Positions 1 to 7,136 of a DNA stretch of 15,111 bases are shown here, in pieces; position 1 is the stretch's first letter, and every line of letters starts with the position of its first letter. Source of the DNA: Palsa-504 sp050010815 (GTDB taxonomy: Bacteria > Actinomycetota > Actinomycetes > Streptosporangiales > Streptosporangiaceae). Under the pieces are notes generated by a model, which saw nothing but the letters and a program-made list of their open reading frames with translations, was not told where the DNA came from and did no database searches. A program made the translations under genes and the position numbers. The DNA lies in the NCBI GenBank assembly GCA_050010815.1, contig JBEKKH010000126.1, positions 1 through 15,111 of the forward strand, in the 5' to 3' direction.

Positions 1-449
1 TGAAGGCGCACGACCTGACGGGCTTCAGCTTCTACACCAACCGGACCTCGCGCAAGGGCCGGGACATCGCGGGCAACCCCCGGGTGTGCGCGGTGTTTCC
101 CTGGTACGACCTGCGGCGCCAGGTCACCGTCGAGGGCGCCGCGACCGCGATGTCACGCCAGGACAGTGAGCCGTACTACCGGTCCCGGCCCCGGGGGTCG
201 CAAATCGGAGCGTGGGCCAGCAGGCAGTCGCAGGTCATCGGCTCTCGCGCCGAGCTGACCGATCGCGTCGCCGCACTCGAGCGACGCTGGGCGCCCCCGG
301 CGAGCATCCCGATGCCGGATTTCTGGGGCGGCTACCTGCTAGTACCCGAGACAGTCGAGTTCTGGCAGGCAGGCCAGTACCGGCTGCACGACCGCCTGCG
401 CTACCGGCGCCACGAGTCCGGCTGGACCATCGAGCGCCTGTCCCCCTGA
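1..449 (+). CDS. pdxH: Pyridoxamine/pyridoxine 5'-phosphate oxidase, C-terminal part (5' end outside window)
   Basis: This is the last ~148 codons of an FMN-dependent oxidase that converts pyridoxine or pyridoxamine 5'-phosphate to pyridoxal 5'-phosphate in the cytoplasm, the last step of vitamin B6 synthesis and salvage. The reading frame enters at base 3 and stops with TGA at 447-449. Visible family signatures are the FMN-contacting stretch FYTNRTSRKG near the left edge, a following VCAVFPW strand, and the C-terminal signature RLHDRLRYRRHESGW ending in ERLSP, which matches the PdxH dimer/active-site tail. The family is about 210-230 residues, so roughly 60-80 N-terminal residues lie outside the window. 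The C terminus is normal. A terminator-like hairpin follows at 494-511. From memory, pdxH also lies near the iron repressor gene in Streptomyces. Confidence 0.95.
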   Translation, partial: KAHDLTGFSFYTNRTSRKGRDIAGNPRVCAVFPWYDLRRQVTVEGAATAMSRQDSEPYYRSRPRGSQIGAWASRQSQVIGSRAELTDRVAALERRWAPPASIPMPDFWGGYLLVPETVEFWQAGQYRLHDRLRYRRHESGWTIERLSP

Positions 450-493
450 GCGGGCCCTCCTGAGCGGCCATCCTGGGCGCGTCGCCTCGACCG

Positions 494-511
494 GGCCGGT
501 CCTGACCGGCC
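494..511 (+). terminator. Short GC hairpin downstream of pdxH, possible terminator
   Basis: GGCCGGT (494-500) and ACCGGCC (505-511) are perfectly complementary around a CCTG loop, 44 bases after the pdxH stop and 57 bases before the ideR start. No U-run follows, which is common for actinobacterial terminators but also makes the call weak. It could equally be a structure in the ideR leader. The sequence CCTGAGCGG occurs twice just upstream, which adds nothing clear. Confidence 0.35.
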
Positions 512-568
512 AGCGGAGTCCCAGCAACCGGCGCCCCGGCATAGCATCACAAGCAGGAGGATGAGGAG

Positions 569-1315
569 TTGACAGCCCAGGGGCTCATTGACACGACGGA
601 GATGTACCTCCGCACGATCTTCGAACTCGAAGAGGAGGGCGTCTTGCCGCTGCGCGCTCGCATCGCCGAGCGGCTGGCGCAAAGCGGCCCGACCGTCAGC
701 CAGACGGTAGCCAGGATGGAGCGGGACGGACTGCTGCATGTCGCCGGGGACCGGCAGCTCTCGCTCAGCGAGGTCGGCCACACACTGGCCACCCGGGTCA
801 TGCGCAAGCACAGGCTGGCTGAATGTCTGCTCGTGGGGGTCATCAAGCTGCCCTGGGAGGAAGTGCACATCGAAGCGTGCCGGTGGGAGCACGTGATCTC
901 GGAGAGCGTCGAACGGCGTCTGCTCGAGCTGCTCGGGTACCCCGTTCGCTGCCCGCACGGCAATCTCATTCCCGGCCTGGCCGAGCTCGGGTTGCCGGGT
1001 GAAGCGCTGGAACGGGTGCGGGTGGCCACCGGCGAGACGGGCGAGGCGATGACAAAGGCCGCATCGGCGGACACCATGCGGGTCGTCGTCCGGAGAATTG
1101 GCGAACAGATTCAGAGCGATCTCCCGCTGATGCTTAAACTCAAGCACGTCGGGATACAACCCGGACGCGAGGTGATTCTCAGGGCCAGTGAGGACGGTGT
1201 GCGCGTGACAGCCGACGATTCCACGGACGCGATCCCGACCGAGCTCCCCAGCCAGATCGCGGCGCACATCTTCGTTTCTAATAACAGCCGGTATCGGTCA
1301 ATGTCCGGAGCGTGA
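569..1315 (+). CDS. ideR: Iron-dependent transcriptional repressor, DtxR/IdeR (DmdR) family
   Basis: A 248-residue metal-activated repressor that, when loaded with Fe(II), binds palindromic iron boxes and shuts off siderophore and iron-uptake genes. The start is TTG at 569, chosen because AGGAGG lies at 555-560 and because the family N terminus (TTEMYLRTIFELEEEG) then begins in register. Domains: winged-helix DNA-binding domain, residues ~8-75, with the near-invariant RIAERLAQSGPTVSQTVARM; metal-binding/dimerisation domain ~76-142; C-terminal SH3-like FeoA domain ~165-240. All ligands known from DtxR are present with an offset of +2: M12, C104, E107 and H108 (ancillary/primary sites) and H81, E85, H100. 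It is therefore expected to be a working iron sensor. I see no iron-box consensus upstream of it. The PP2C regulator gene starts 42 bases downstream and is probably co-transcribed. Confidence 0.96.
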   Translation: MTAQGLIDTTEMYLRTIFELEEEGVLPLRARIAERLAQSGPTVSQTVARMERDGLLHVAGDRQLSLSEVGHTLATRVMRKHRLAECLLVGVIKLPWEEVHIEACRWEHVISESVERRLLELLGYPVRCPHGNLIPGLAELGLPGEALERVRVATGETGEAMTKAASADTMRVVVRRIGEQIQSDLPLMLKLKHVGIQPGREVILRASEDGVRVTADDSTDAIPTELPSQIAAHIFVSNNSRYRSMSGA

Positions 1316-1357
1316 TCATGTCAACCGGGAACGCTATCTGGGTCGGAGAGCGCGGGC

Positions 1358-3634
1358 GTGACAGGCTGGGGTGAAGCCGCTTTCGACGCGTACCTCCCGG
1401 CGGACATGATTCTGAGCCAGGCGGATATCGCCGTCGTGGTTACGGACCGGCTGAGCAATCTGCTGTACCTCAACGAGTACGCGGCGGGGCTTTTCCGGAT
1501 TTCCGGTGACGCGGGGCGGCTGGCCGGCTGCTCGGTGCTGTCCCTCGGGCTGCTCGCCGACGACGACGTGCGCAAGACGGAGGAACTGGCCGCGCAGGTG
1601 CTCCGCGGCCGGCCGTGGGAGGGAACGTTCGAGAGCATGCGCGGCGACGGGTCGCGCGTGCTTATCCGCGCTCTCGCCGTGCCCTTGCGCCACCCCGGCG
1701 GTGACATCGACGGGATGGTGATCCTGGCCCGCGAGGCGAGCCAGCGCGACGGGCCTGGGGAGCATGACAGACTCGCCTTGCTCGAGCGGGTGGGCGAACG
1801 GCTGGCCGGCTCGCTGGAGATCGGCACCACGCTCAAGCACGTGGCGGAGATGCTCGTGCCGCAATTCGCCGACCACTGCTTCATCGATCTGTTCGCCGGT
1901 GACCAGCTCATCCGCCGGGTGCAGCGGCATGCGAACAACTGGGTGCCGCCGCCGGGTACCTGGGCCCAGGTGGGCGAGCAGATTCACTATCCGGAGGGCC
2001 ATTTCTGCCAGCAGGCGATGGCCCGCCTGGACACGATCGCGATCAACGACCTGGACAGCGGGGACTACCCGGCGCCGAGCGCAGAAAGCATGTCGGCCGC
2101 TCGTCAGGCCGGCCTGACATCCGTGATCGCGGCGCCGCTGTACGCGCGGGGCGAGCTGCTCGGCGTCATGAGCCTGGTCCTGTCCCGGCTCACCGATCAC
2201 GAGAAGCACCACTACGACACGCCCGACCGCGACCTGATCGGCGCGATCGCCAGCCGGGTGGCGATCGCGATCGACAACGCGATGCTGTTCGAGACCGAGC
2301 GGCAGACCGCGCTGGCCTTCCAGAAGAGCCTGCTGCCGCAGGCGATCCCGGAGCTTGACGGCCTGGAGGTCGCCTGCAGGTACGTGCCCGCCAAACCGCT
2401 TGAGACGCAGGGGCAGGGGATCCAGACTCAGGTCGGCGGCGACTGGTACGACATCATCCCGCTGGCGGCCGGGCGGGTGGGTATCGTCATCGGCGACGTC
2501 GAGGGCCGGGGCGCACGCGCGGCGGCGATCATGGGCCAGCTACGGGCCGCGCTCCGGGCGTTCGCCCAGGACGAGAAGTCGCCCGCGGACATCATGCGGA
2601 AGCTGGACGAGTGGTGCCGGTCGCTGGCCCCCCCGGACGAGAACGGGGCACAGCTGGCGGGGGACCCGCCCACGTGCAGCTGCATCTACGTGATCTACGA
2701 CGCGTGGTCACGGGAGCTGACCTTCGCCAACGCGGGTCACGACGCGCCGATGCTGATCAGCGGCGGTCAGGTCCAGCAGCTTGAGTTCTTGCACAAGGGC
2801 GTGCTGCTCGGCGTGCGCGGCAAGGGGATCCAGGGCCTGCCCACCTACAAGGAGCAGACGCTCGACATGCCGTCCGGCGCCATCCTGGTGTTCTACACCG
2901 ACGGGCTGACCGACCGGCGGACCCGGGCCGACGGCTCGGGGCACTACTCCGAGGCCGAGGCGACCGACATGCTGCGGCACGCGGTCCGTGCGGCCGCCGC
3001 GAGCGGGGACGCCGACGCCGTGGCGACGGCGGCCGAGTACGCGGTGCCCGGAGACATCGACGACGACATGGCCATCTTGGTGGTGAAGTCGTCGCCCGCC
3101 GAGCTAGCCTCGACCGAGCGCACCTTCCCCGCCGAGCCGATCATGGTGTCAGAGGCCAGGCGGCTGGCCGCCCAGACGTTCGGGTCCTGGGGCATGGACG
3201 CCGAGCAGGCCGAGCTGGCCTGCCTGCTCGTTTCCGAGGTGGTGACCAACGCGGTCCTGCATGCCTCGATCACCCCGAGCCCGGACCGCAGGCTCGACCT
3301 CGACCTCGACCTCGACCTCGAGCCCTTGATCATGCCCGCTCCGGTTACCACTCCGGCCGGGCGGGTCCCGCCCGTTCCCGTGGCTCCGGCCCGGACCCCG
3401 GTCCCGCCCGCCCGGGAATTCGCGCTGCGGCTGCGGCGCGGCGCGACCTCGGTGTGGGTGGAGGTATTCGATCCCGACCTCCGGCTCCCCCGGATACGCA
3501 CCGCGGCAGAGACCGACGAGGGCGGACGCGGCCTGTACCTGGTCGAACAGCTAGCGACCCGGTGGGGTTCCCGGCCGACTCCGGAGGGCAAGGCAGTCTG
3601 GTTCGAGATACCGCGCAGCGGCAAACGAGCCTGA
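1358..3634 (+). CDS. PAS-GAF-SpoIIE-type PP2C phosphatase with C-terminal HATPase (anti-sigma kinase-like) domain
   Basis: A 758-residue cytoplasmic multidomain regulator of the partner-switching type: the PP2C domain would dephosphorylate an anti-sigma antagonist and the ATPase domain resembles RsbW-like kinases. GTG start at 1358, with GGAGAG at 1345-1350. Domain order: PAS ~16-125 (ADIAVVVTDRLSNLLYLNEYA); GAF ~140-312; SpoIIE PP2C ~330-580 with metal-site acidic motifs GGDWYD (D362), GDVEGRG (D380), YTDG (D515) and DDDMAIL (D568-D570); HATPase_c ~595-756 with N-box SEVVTNAVLHA (E627, N631) and G-box GGRGLYLVEQL (G722-L726). Between the N-box and G-box lies an unusual ~60-residue insert made of an LD repeat (646-655) and a proline-rich stretch. 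No membrane segments are seen. The gene follows ideR by 42 bases, so iron status may affect its expression; that link is inference. Confidence 0.93.
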   Translation: MTGWGEAAFDAYLPADMILSQADIAVVVTDRLSNLLYLNEYAAGLFRISGDAGRLAGCSVLSLGLLADDDVRKTEELAAQVLRGRPWEGTFESMRGDGSRVLIRALAVPLRHPGGDIDGMVILAREASQRDGPGEHDRLALLERVGERLAGSLEIGTTLKHVAEMLVPQFADHCFIDLFAGDQLIRRVQRHANNWVPPPGTWAQVGEQIHYPEGHFCQQAMARLDTIAINDLDSGDYPAPSAESMSAARQAGLTSVIAAPLYARGELLGVMSLVLSRLTDHEKHHYDTPDRDLIGAIASRVAIAIDNAMLFETERQTALAFQKSLLPQAIPELDGLEVACRYVPAKPLETQGQGIQTQVGGDWYDIIPLAAGRVGIVIGDVEGRGARAAAIMGQLRAALRAFAQDEKSPADIMRKLDEWCRSLAPPDENGAQLAGDPPTCSCIYVIYDAWSRELTFANAGHDAPMLISGGQVQQLEFLHKGVLLGVRGKGIQGLPTYKEQTLDMPSGAILVFYTDGLTDRRTRADGSGHYSEAEATDMLRHAVRAAAASGDADAVATAAEYAVPGDIDDDMAILVVKSSPAELASTERTFPAEPIMVSEARRLAAQTFGSWGMDAEQAELACLLVSEVVTNAVLHASITPSPDRRLDLDLDLDLEPLIMPAPVTTPAGRVPPVPVAPARTPVPPAREFALRLRRGATSVWVEVFDPDLRLPRIRTAAETDEGGRGLYLVEQLATRWGSRPTPEGKAVWFEIPRSGKRA
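3293..3322 (+). repeat. Hexanucleotide CTCGAC tandem repeat inside the PP2C/HATPase gene
   Basis: Four perfect copies of CTCGAC (3293-3316) followed by a fifth copy with one change (CTCGAG, 3317-3322). It is in frame and encodes alternating Leu-Asp ending in Leu-Glu (residues 646-655). Because the unit is six bases, gain or loss of copies would keep the frame and only change the acidic linker length. It sits inside the HATPase fold, between the N-box and G-box. Confidence 0.9.
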
Positions 3635-3655
3635 CGACGGTTTGCTCGGTTAGCC

Positions 3656-3823
3656 TCAGTGACCGTTGTGCGCGGCGTACAGCATGAGGACGACCAGGAC
3701 GAAGATAGTAATTGCCCCGGCCCAGTGCTTACCCGAGACACCTAGCTTCATCTTGCCGCGTAGGCGGGTCCAGCCGAACCCGACGAGTACGCCGAGCAGC
3801 AACAGCAAGATGAGTCCGGTCAT
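3656..3823 (-). CDS. Small two-helix membrane protein of unknown function (55 aa)
   Basis: A 55-residue protein made almost entirely of two hydrophobic segments: residues ~3-17 (LILLLLLGVLVGFGW) and ~35-51 (AITIFVLVVLMLYAA), joined by a basic loop (RLRGKMKLGVSGK). The ATG at 3823 is preferred over a start at 3895 because a perfect AGGAGG lies at 3829-3834, five bases before it, and because the upstream residues are not membrane-like. I do not recognise the family. It lies 43 bases downstream of the winged-helix gene on the same strand, so it probably belongs to the same operon. The palindrome AATCTCAGATT (3858-3868) sits in the gap, overlapping the previous stop codon; it could be a small operator or chance. 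The 3' end meets the PP2C gene tail to tail with only 21 bases between. Confidence 0.75.
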   Translation of the reverse strand: MTGLILLLLLGVLVGFGWTRLRGKMKLGVSGKHWAGAITIFVLVVLMLYAAHNGH

Positions 3824-3866
3824 AGCCGCCTCCTGAACCCGCGGTTTTCGCGAACCCAATCTCAGA

Positions 3867-4247
3867 TTACGGCATTGCGCCGCCGGGCGCGACACGCGAC
3901 TCCGCCACGGCGGCCGGGACGTCCGGACCGCGGAGCGTGTAGCCGATCCCGCGGCGGGTGTGGATGAGCGGCGGCCCGAGCCGGTCGAGCTTGCGCCGCA
4001 GGTAACTCACGTAGGTCTCGAGCACCTGCGGCTGGCCGCGGTAGCCGCGACCCCACACGTTCTGCAGCAGCTGGGTCCTGGTCAGCACCTGGCCCTGATG
4101 ACGCAGCAGGCAGGCTAGCAGCCGGAACTCGGTCGGCGACAGCTCCACCGGCGCCCCGGCCCGGTGGACTGTCCACCGGGCCTCGTCGAGCACCAGGTCA
4201 CCGCAGCCGAGCGAGGGCGCGGCCACCGGCTGACCAGCAAAGTTCAC
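3867..4247 (-). CDS. Orphan OmpR/PhoB-type winged-helix DNA-binding protein without a receiver domain
   Basis: A 126-residue protein consisting essentially of one Trans_reg_C effector domain, the DNA-binding half of OmpR/PhoB response regulators. Residues ~14-107 carry the full pattern: the N-terminal beta sheet (CGDLVLDEARWTVHRAG), LSPTEFRLLACLLRHQGQVLTRTQLLQNVWG, the recognition-helix and turn region (LETYVSYLRRKLD), and the C-terminal wing (IHTRRGIGYTLRG). There is no phosphoacceptor receiver domain, and the DNA upstream encodes a different protein in another frame, so this is not a simple frameshifted response regulator. GTG at 4247 overlaps the TGA of the preceding gene (GTGA), arguing for translational coupling; TTG at 4250 is an alternative. 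No good ribosome-binding site is seen, which fits coupling. It probably regulates its own operon or a surface function, with input through a partner protein; that is inference. Confidence 0.85.
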   Translation of the reverse strand: MNFAGQPVAAPSLGCGDLVLDEARWTVHRAGAPVELSPTEFRLLACLLRHQGQVLTRTQLLQNVWGRGYRGQPQVLETYVSYLRRKLDRLGPPLIHTRRGIGYTLRGPDVPAAVAESRVAPGGAMP

Positions 4248-5131
4248 CAAGAGGTGGGGGCCACGGTCGGGGTGCTTGCGGCCTTCAGGCCGCTTCGGCC
4301 GCCCACGTCGGCCGTGGTCAGCGGGGTGAACAGCACCAGCGTGGCGTGCAGCGTCCCGTGTGACCGTGATCCGACGACCACCGCCAGGTCACCGCGGGCC
4401 AGTGCGCTGGTGGCCTGCCACGCGTTCTGGGTGAACGTGCTCGGCTGCGGTGCGGGCACGGCGTTGCCCGGCATCGTCGCGGACTGCGCGACCGTCGCCG
4501 TGGTCCTGGTCACCGTGACCGTGACGGTGAGGTCGGTGTCGGCCACGTGCACCGACACGGTCTGGGCCACGGGGGCGGGGGTCAGCAGCTGGGCGGCGGC
4601 CAGCGGGCTTCCGGCCAGCAGGGTCGTGGCCGGGATCATGTTGCCCGCCGCCATCGCCTGCTGGGTGGCGCTGGTACTGGCGGTCAGGGCCGCCATGCCG
4701 GCCGTGCTCGTCGAGACGTTCTGGATATGCGTGCCGCGGGAAAGCAGCCACAGATGCAGCGAGGAGTTAGCCGACTGCAGGATGAGGAACTTCTTCGTGG
4801 CCAGGACCACGATGCCGCGCTGCACGTCGAGGGTGCGGGAGGCGTAGGAGGCCTGGCTGAACTGCCGGGCCTGGGTCAGCCGCGCGAGCTGAGCGTAGGC
4901 GGACGGCCTGGACTGGCTCCACTGGTTCATGGCCGAGTTGAGCGCCGCGCCTTCGGTGCTGAAGCGAGCCGCGTAAGCGGCGGGCCGGGCGGTGCTGGCG
5001 GCTGGCTGGCTGGTGGCCGCGACCGCGACTGCGACCACCGAGCCGACGCCGACCAGGGCTGCGCTCGCGAGACCGATGCGAGTCTTCAGCGACGCCTGGC
5101 GGCTTTTCCCGTAACGCTCGCGGGACATCAT
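4244..5131 (-). CDS. Secreted or membrane-anchored protein of unknown function
   Basis: A 295-residue protein with a basic N terminus (RERYGKSRQASLKTR), then one hydrophobic stretch at residues ~18-39 (IGLASAALVGVGSVVAVAVA) followed by AATSQPA. It is either a signal peptide cleaved near there or an N-terminal anchor. The rest is Ala/Thr/Ser/Gln-rich and predicted extracytoplasmic, with a TVTVTVTRTTATV beta-like run and no cysteine motif or catalytic signature I can recognise. The start has AAGGAGG at 5137-5143; ATG at 5131 and the adjacent ATG at 5128 are both usable. The gene overlaps the orphan winged-helix gene by four bases, and a two-helix membrane peptide follows, so the three likely act together. 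A sensor-like or scaffold role for the exported part is possible, but nothing in the sequence proves it. Confidence 0.7.
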   Translation of the reverse strand: MMSRERYGKSRQASLKTRIGLASAALVGVGSVVAVAVAATSQPAASTARPAAYAARFSTEGAALNSAMNQWSQSRPSAYAQLARLTQARQFSQASYASRTLDVQRGIVVLATKKFLILQSANSSLHLWLLSRGTHIQNVSTSTAGMAALTASTSATQQAMAAGNMIPATTLLAGSPLAAAQLLTPAPVAQTVSVHVADTDLTVTVTVTRTTATVAQSATMPGNAVPAPQPSTFTQNAWQATSALARGDLAVVVGSRSHGTLHATLVLFTPLTTADVGGRSGLKAASTPTVAPTSW

Positions 5132-5286
5132 GGATGCCTCCTTCTGCTTGGACGTGCGCCCGCTTCGCTCGTCCGGTACGTCGGTCCGGGCCTATGGGGT
5201 GCTAGGTAGCCAATGGACGGCCCGTTTTGTATCCATGGGTCGAGACTGCCCGGATACGACCCGGGGGGAGGAGGAATCGCGGCGCA

Positions 5287-5321
5287 CGTAAGCAGTACGT
5301 TCGCGCCTTCACATGCTTACG
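5287..5321. promoter_or_regulatory. Inverted repeat between argS and the secreted-protein gene
   Basis: CGTAAGCA (5287-5294) and TGCTTACG (5314-5321) form a perfect 8-bp inverted repeat with a 19-base spacer in the 241-base gap downstream of argS and upstream of the secreted-protein gene (both on the - strand). It is either a transcript-end stem after argS or a protein-binding site for the next operon. No U-run is present. The rest of this gap contains two further short overlapping inverted repeats (GTATCC/GGATAC at 5229-5257 and GGGTCG/CGACCC at 5237-5262). No confident -10/-35 pair was found. Confidence 0.35.
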
Positions 5322-5372
5322 GGCGGCTAGCGCACGGTCCCGCAGCGGTGGCGGAGGGAGTTCAGCGCTCGG

Positions 5373-7136
5373 TTACATTCGTTCCGGCATGGGCACCCCG
5401 AGCAGGCCGAGGCCGGTGCTCAGCACGTCATGGGTGAGCGCGGACAGTGCGAGCCGGCTTGCGCGCAGCGAACCGGTTTCCGCCTTCAGCACCGGGCACT
5501 GCTCGTAGAACGTGGTGAACAAGCTGGCCACCTCGAAGAGGTACCCGGCCAGGCGATGCGGTTCGGCCGTCTCGCCGACTCCGACCAGGACCGCGCCGAA
5601 GGCAAGCAGCCGTAGCGCAAGGGCCCGTTCGGGGCCCGCGGTGATCGCCACGGCCGAGTCGCGGACGTCCTGGACCTCGGCGGCCGGCCCGGCGGCCTGC
5701 GCCGCCCGGCGGAAGATCGACCGGATCCGGGCGGTCGCGTACTGCAGGTACGGCCCGGTGTTGCCGCGGAACGAGATCATCCGGTCCCAGTCGAAGACGT
5801 ACGCGCTCTCCCGCGCGGTGGACAGGTCGGCGTACTTCACGGCGCCGATGCCGACGGCTTCGGCGACCGCGTCAAGCTCGCCGGCGTCGAAGCGAGCGGC
5901 CGCGTCGAGCTCGGTCAAGATGCCGCGCGCGCGGTCGACGGCCTCTTGCAGCAGGTCGCTGAGCTGGACGTTGTCTCCAGACCGGGTGCGGAGCCTGTTG
6001 CCGTCGGGGCCGAGGACCAAACCTATCTGGGCGTGCTCGAAACGGGTGCCCGGCGGTATCCAGCCTGCCTGCCTGGCCACCGCGAACACCATCTGAAAGT
6101 GCAGGGCCTGGTCCGAGCCGACCACGTAGATGGCGCGATCAACGTGCAGCACCTCGACCCGGTACCTGATGGTGGCCAGGTCCGTGGTGGAGTAGTTGTA
6201 GCCGCCGTCGCTCTTCTTGATGATGACCGGCATCGGGCCGCCTTCGCGGCCGGTGAAGCCGGGCGGGAAGGCGCACAGCGCGCCGTCGCTGTAGACCGCG
6301 ATGCCTTGTTCTTCCAGTTGCTTCACCGTGTCGGCGAGCATGTCGTTGTAGAAGCTCTCGCCCTTGATGTCATCGTCGGTCAGCGTGACCCCGAGCCGGC
6401 CGTAGATGCCGTGCAGGTACTCCTTGGACGCCTCGACAAGGTCCTGCCACAGCAGCAACGTGGCCGGGTCGCCGCCCTGCAGGTCCACCACCCGCATCCG
6501 GGCGCGCTCGGCGAATCCCGGGTCGGAGTCAAACGAGCGCCTGGCCGCCTGGTAGAACCGGTTCGGGTCGGTGCGCAGCAATTCGGCTTCGGGGGATTCC
6601 TCGCCCACGTCGAGCAGGTACTCGATGAGCATGCCGAACTGCGTGCCCCAGTCACCGACGTGGTTGTCCCTGATCACCCGGTGCCCGGCGAAGGAAAGGA
6701 CACGGGCGATGGCGTCGCCGACGACCGTCGTGCGCAGGTGCCCGACGTGCATCTCCTTGGCGATATTGGGCGAGGAGTATTCCACCACGATCGTCTGCGG
6801 CTCGGCCGCGGGTGCCAGTCCGCACCTGGCGTCGCCGAGCATGCGGGTGGCCTCGGCGGCTATCCAGTCGTCGCGCAGGGTGAAGTTGATGAAGCCCGGC
6901 CCGCTGACCGCTGGCTCGGCGGACAGGTCGGCGACGTCAAGCTGGGCGGCCAGCTCGGCGGCCACCTCGCGCGGCGCGCGGCCCAGCCGCTTGCCGAGCG
7001 GGAGCGCCGCATTGGACTGGAAGTCAGCGAAGGAAGAGGGCCGGATCAACGGGTCGGCGTCGCGGTAATCCGGGCCAAACGATTCCACGATGGCATCGTG
7101 TACCCGCTGCGCGAGCACCTGCTGAGGATCGGCCAT
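5373..7136 (-). CDS. argS: Arginyl-tRNA synthetase
   Basis: A 587-residue class I aminoacyl-tRNA synthetase that charges tRNA-Arg with arginine in the cytoplasm; length fits the ~570-590 residue bacterial type. The N-terminal tRNA D-loop recognition domain covers ~5-90. The catalytic core has the HIGH-type motif HVGH (H130, H133) within SSPNIAKEMHVGHLRTT. The KMSKS loop is replaced by NRLRTRSGDNVQL, as is usual for ArgS enzymes that lack a canonical KMSKS. The DALR anticodon-binding domain starts near NTGPYLQYATARIRSI and ends in the standard GVPMPERM. ATG at 7136 gives the family N terminus, but no strong ribosome-binding site is seen; the first 91 bases lie inside the 3' end of the plsX-like gene on the same strand, so translation may be coupled. 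Confidence 0.97.
   Translation of the reverse strand: MADPQQVLAQRVHDAIVESFGPDYRDADPLIRPSSFADFQSNAALPLGKRLGRAPREVAAELAAQLDVADLSAEPAVSGPGFINFTLRDDWIAAEATRMLGDARCGLAPAAEPQTIVVEYSSPNIAKEMHVGHLRTTVVGDAIARVLSFAGHRVIRDNHVGDWGTQFGMLIEYLLDVGEESPEAELLRTDPNRFYQAARRSFDSDPGFAERARMRVVDLQGGDPATLLLWQDLVEASKEYLHGIYGRLGVTLTDDDIKGESFYNDMLADTVKQLEEQGIAVYSDGALCAFPPGFTGREGGPMPVIIKKSDGGYNYSTTDLATIRYRVEVLHVDRAIYVVGSDQALHFQMVFAVARQAGWIPPGTRFEHAQIGLVLGPDGNRLRTRSGDNVQLSDLLQEAVDRARGILTELDAAARFDAGELDAVAEAVGIGAVKYADLSTARESAYVFDWDRMISFRGNTGPYLQYATARIRSIFRRAAQAAGPAAEVQDVRDSAVAITAGPERALALRLLAFGAVLVGVGETAEPHRLAGYLFEVASLFTTFYEQCPVLKAETGSLRASRLALSALTHDVLSTGLGLLGVPMPERM

Noticed and set aside
3646..3664. Sequence resembling half of a DtxR iron box (GGTTAGCCT) just after the phosphatase gene
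   Set aside because: Only the central nine bases match the palindrome; the flanks do not, and it lies at the tail-to-tail end of two genes, not at a promoter.
3656..3895. Longer 79-residue version of the small membrane protein starting at 3895
   Set aside because: It would overlap the end of the winged-helix gene and add a non-hydrophobic extension, whereas ATG at 3823 has a perfect AGGAGG at the right distance.
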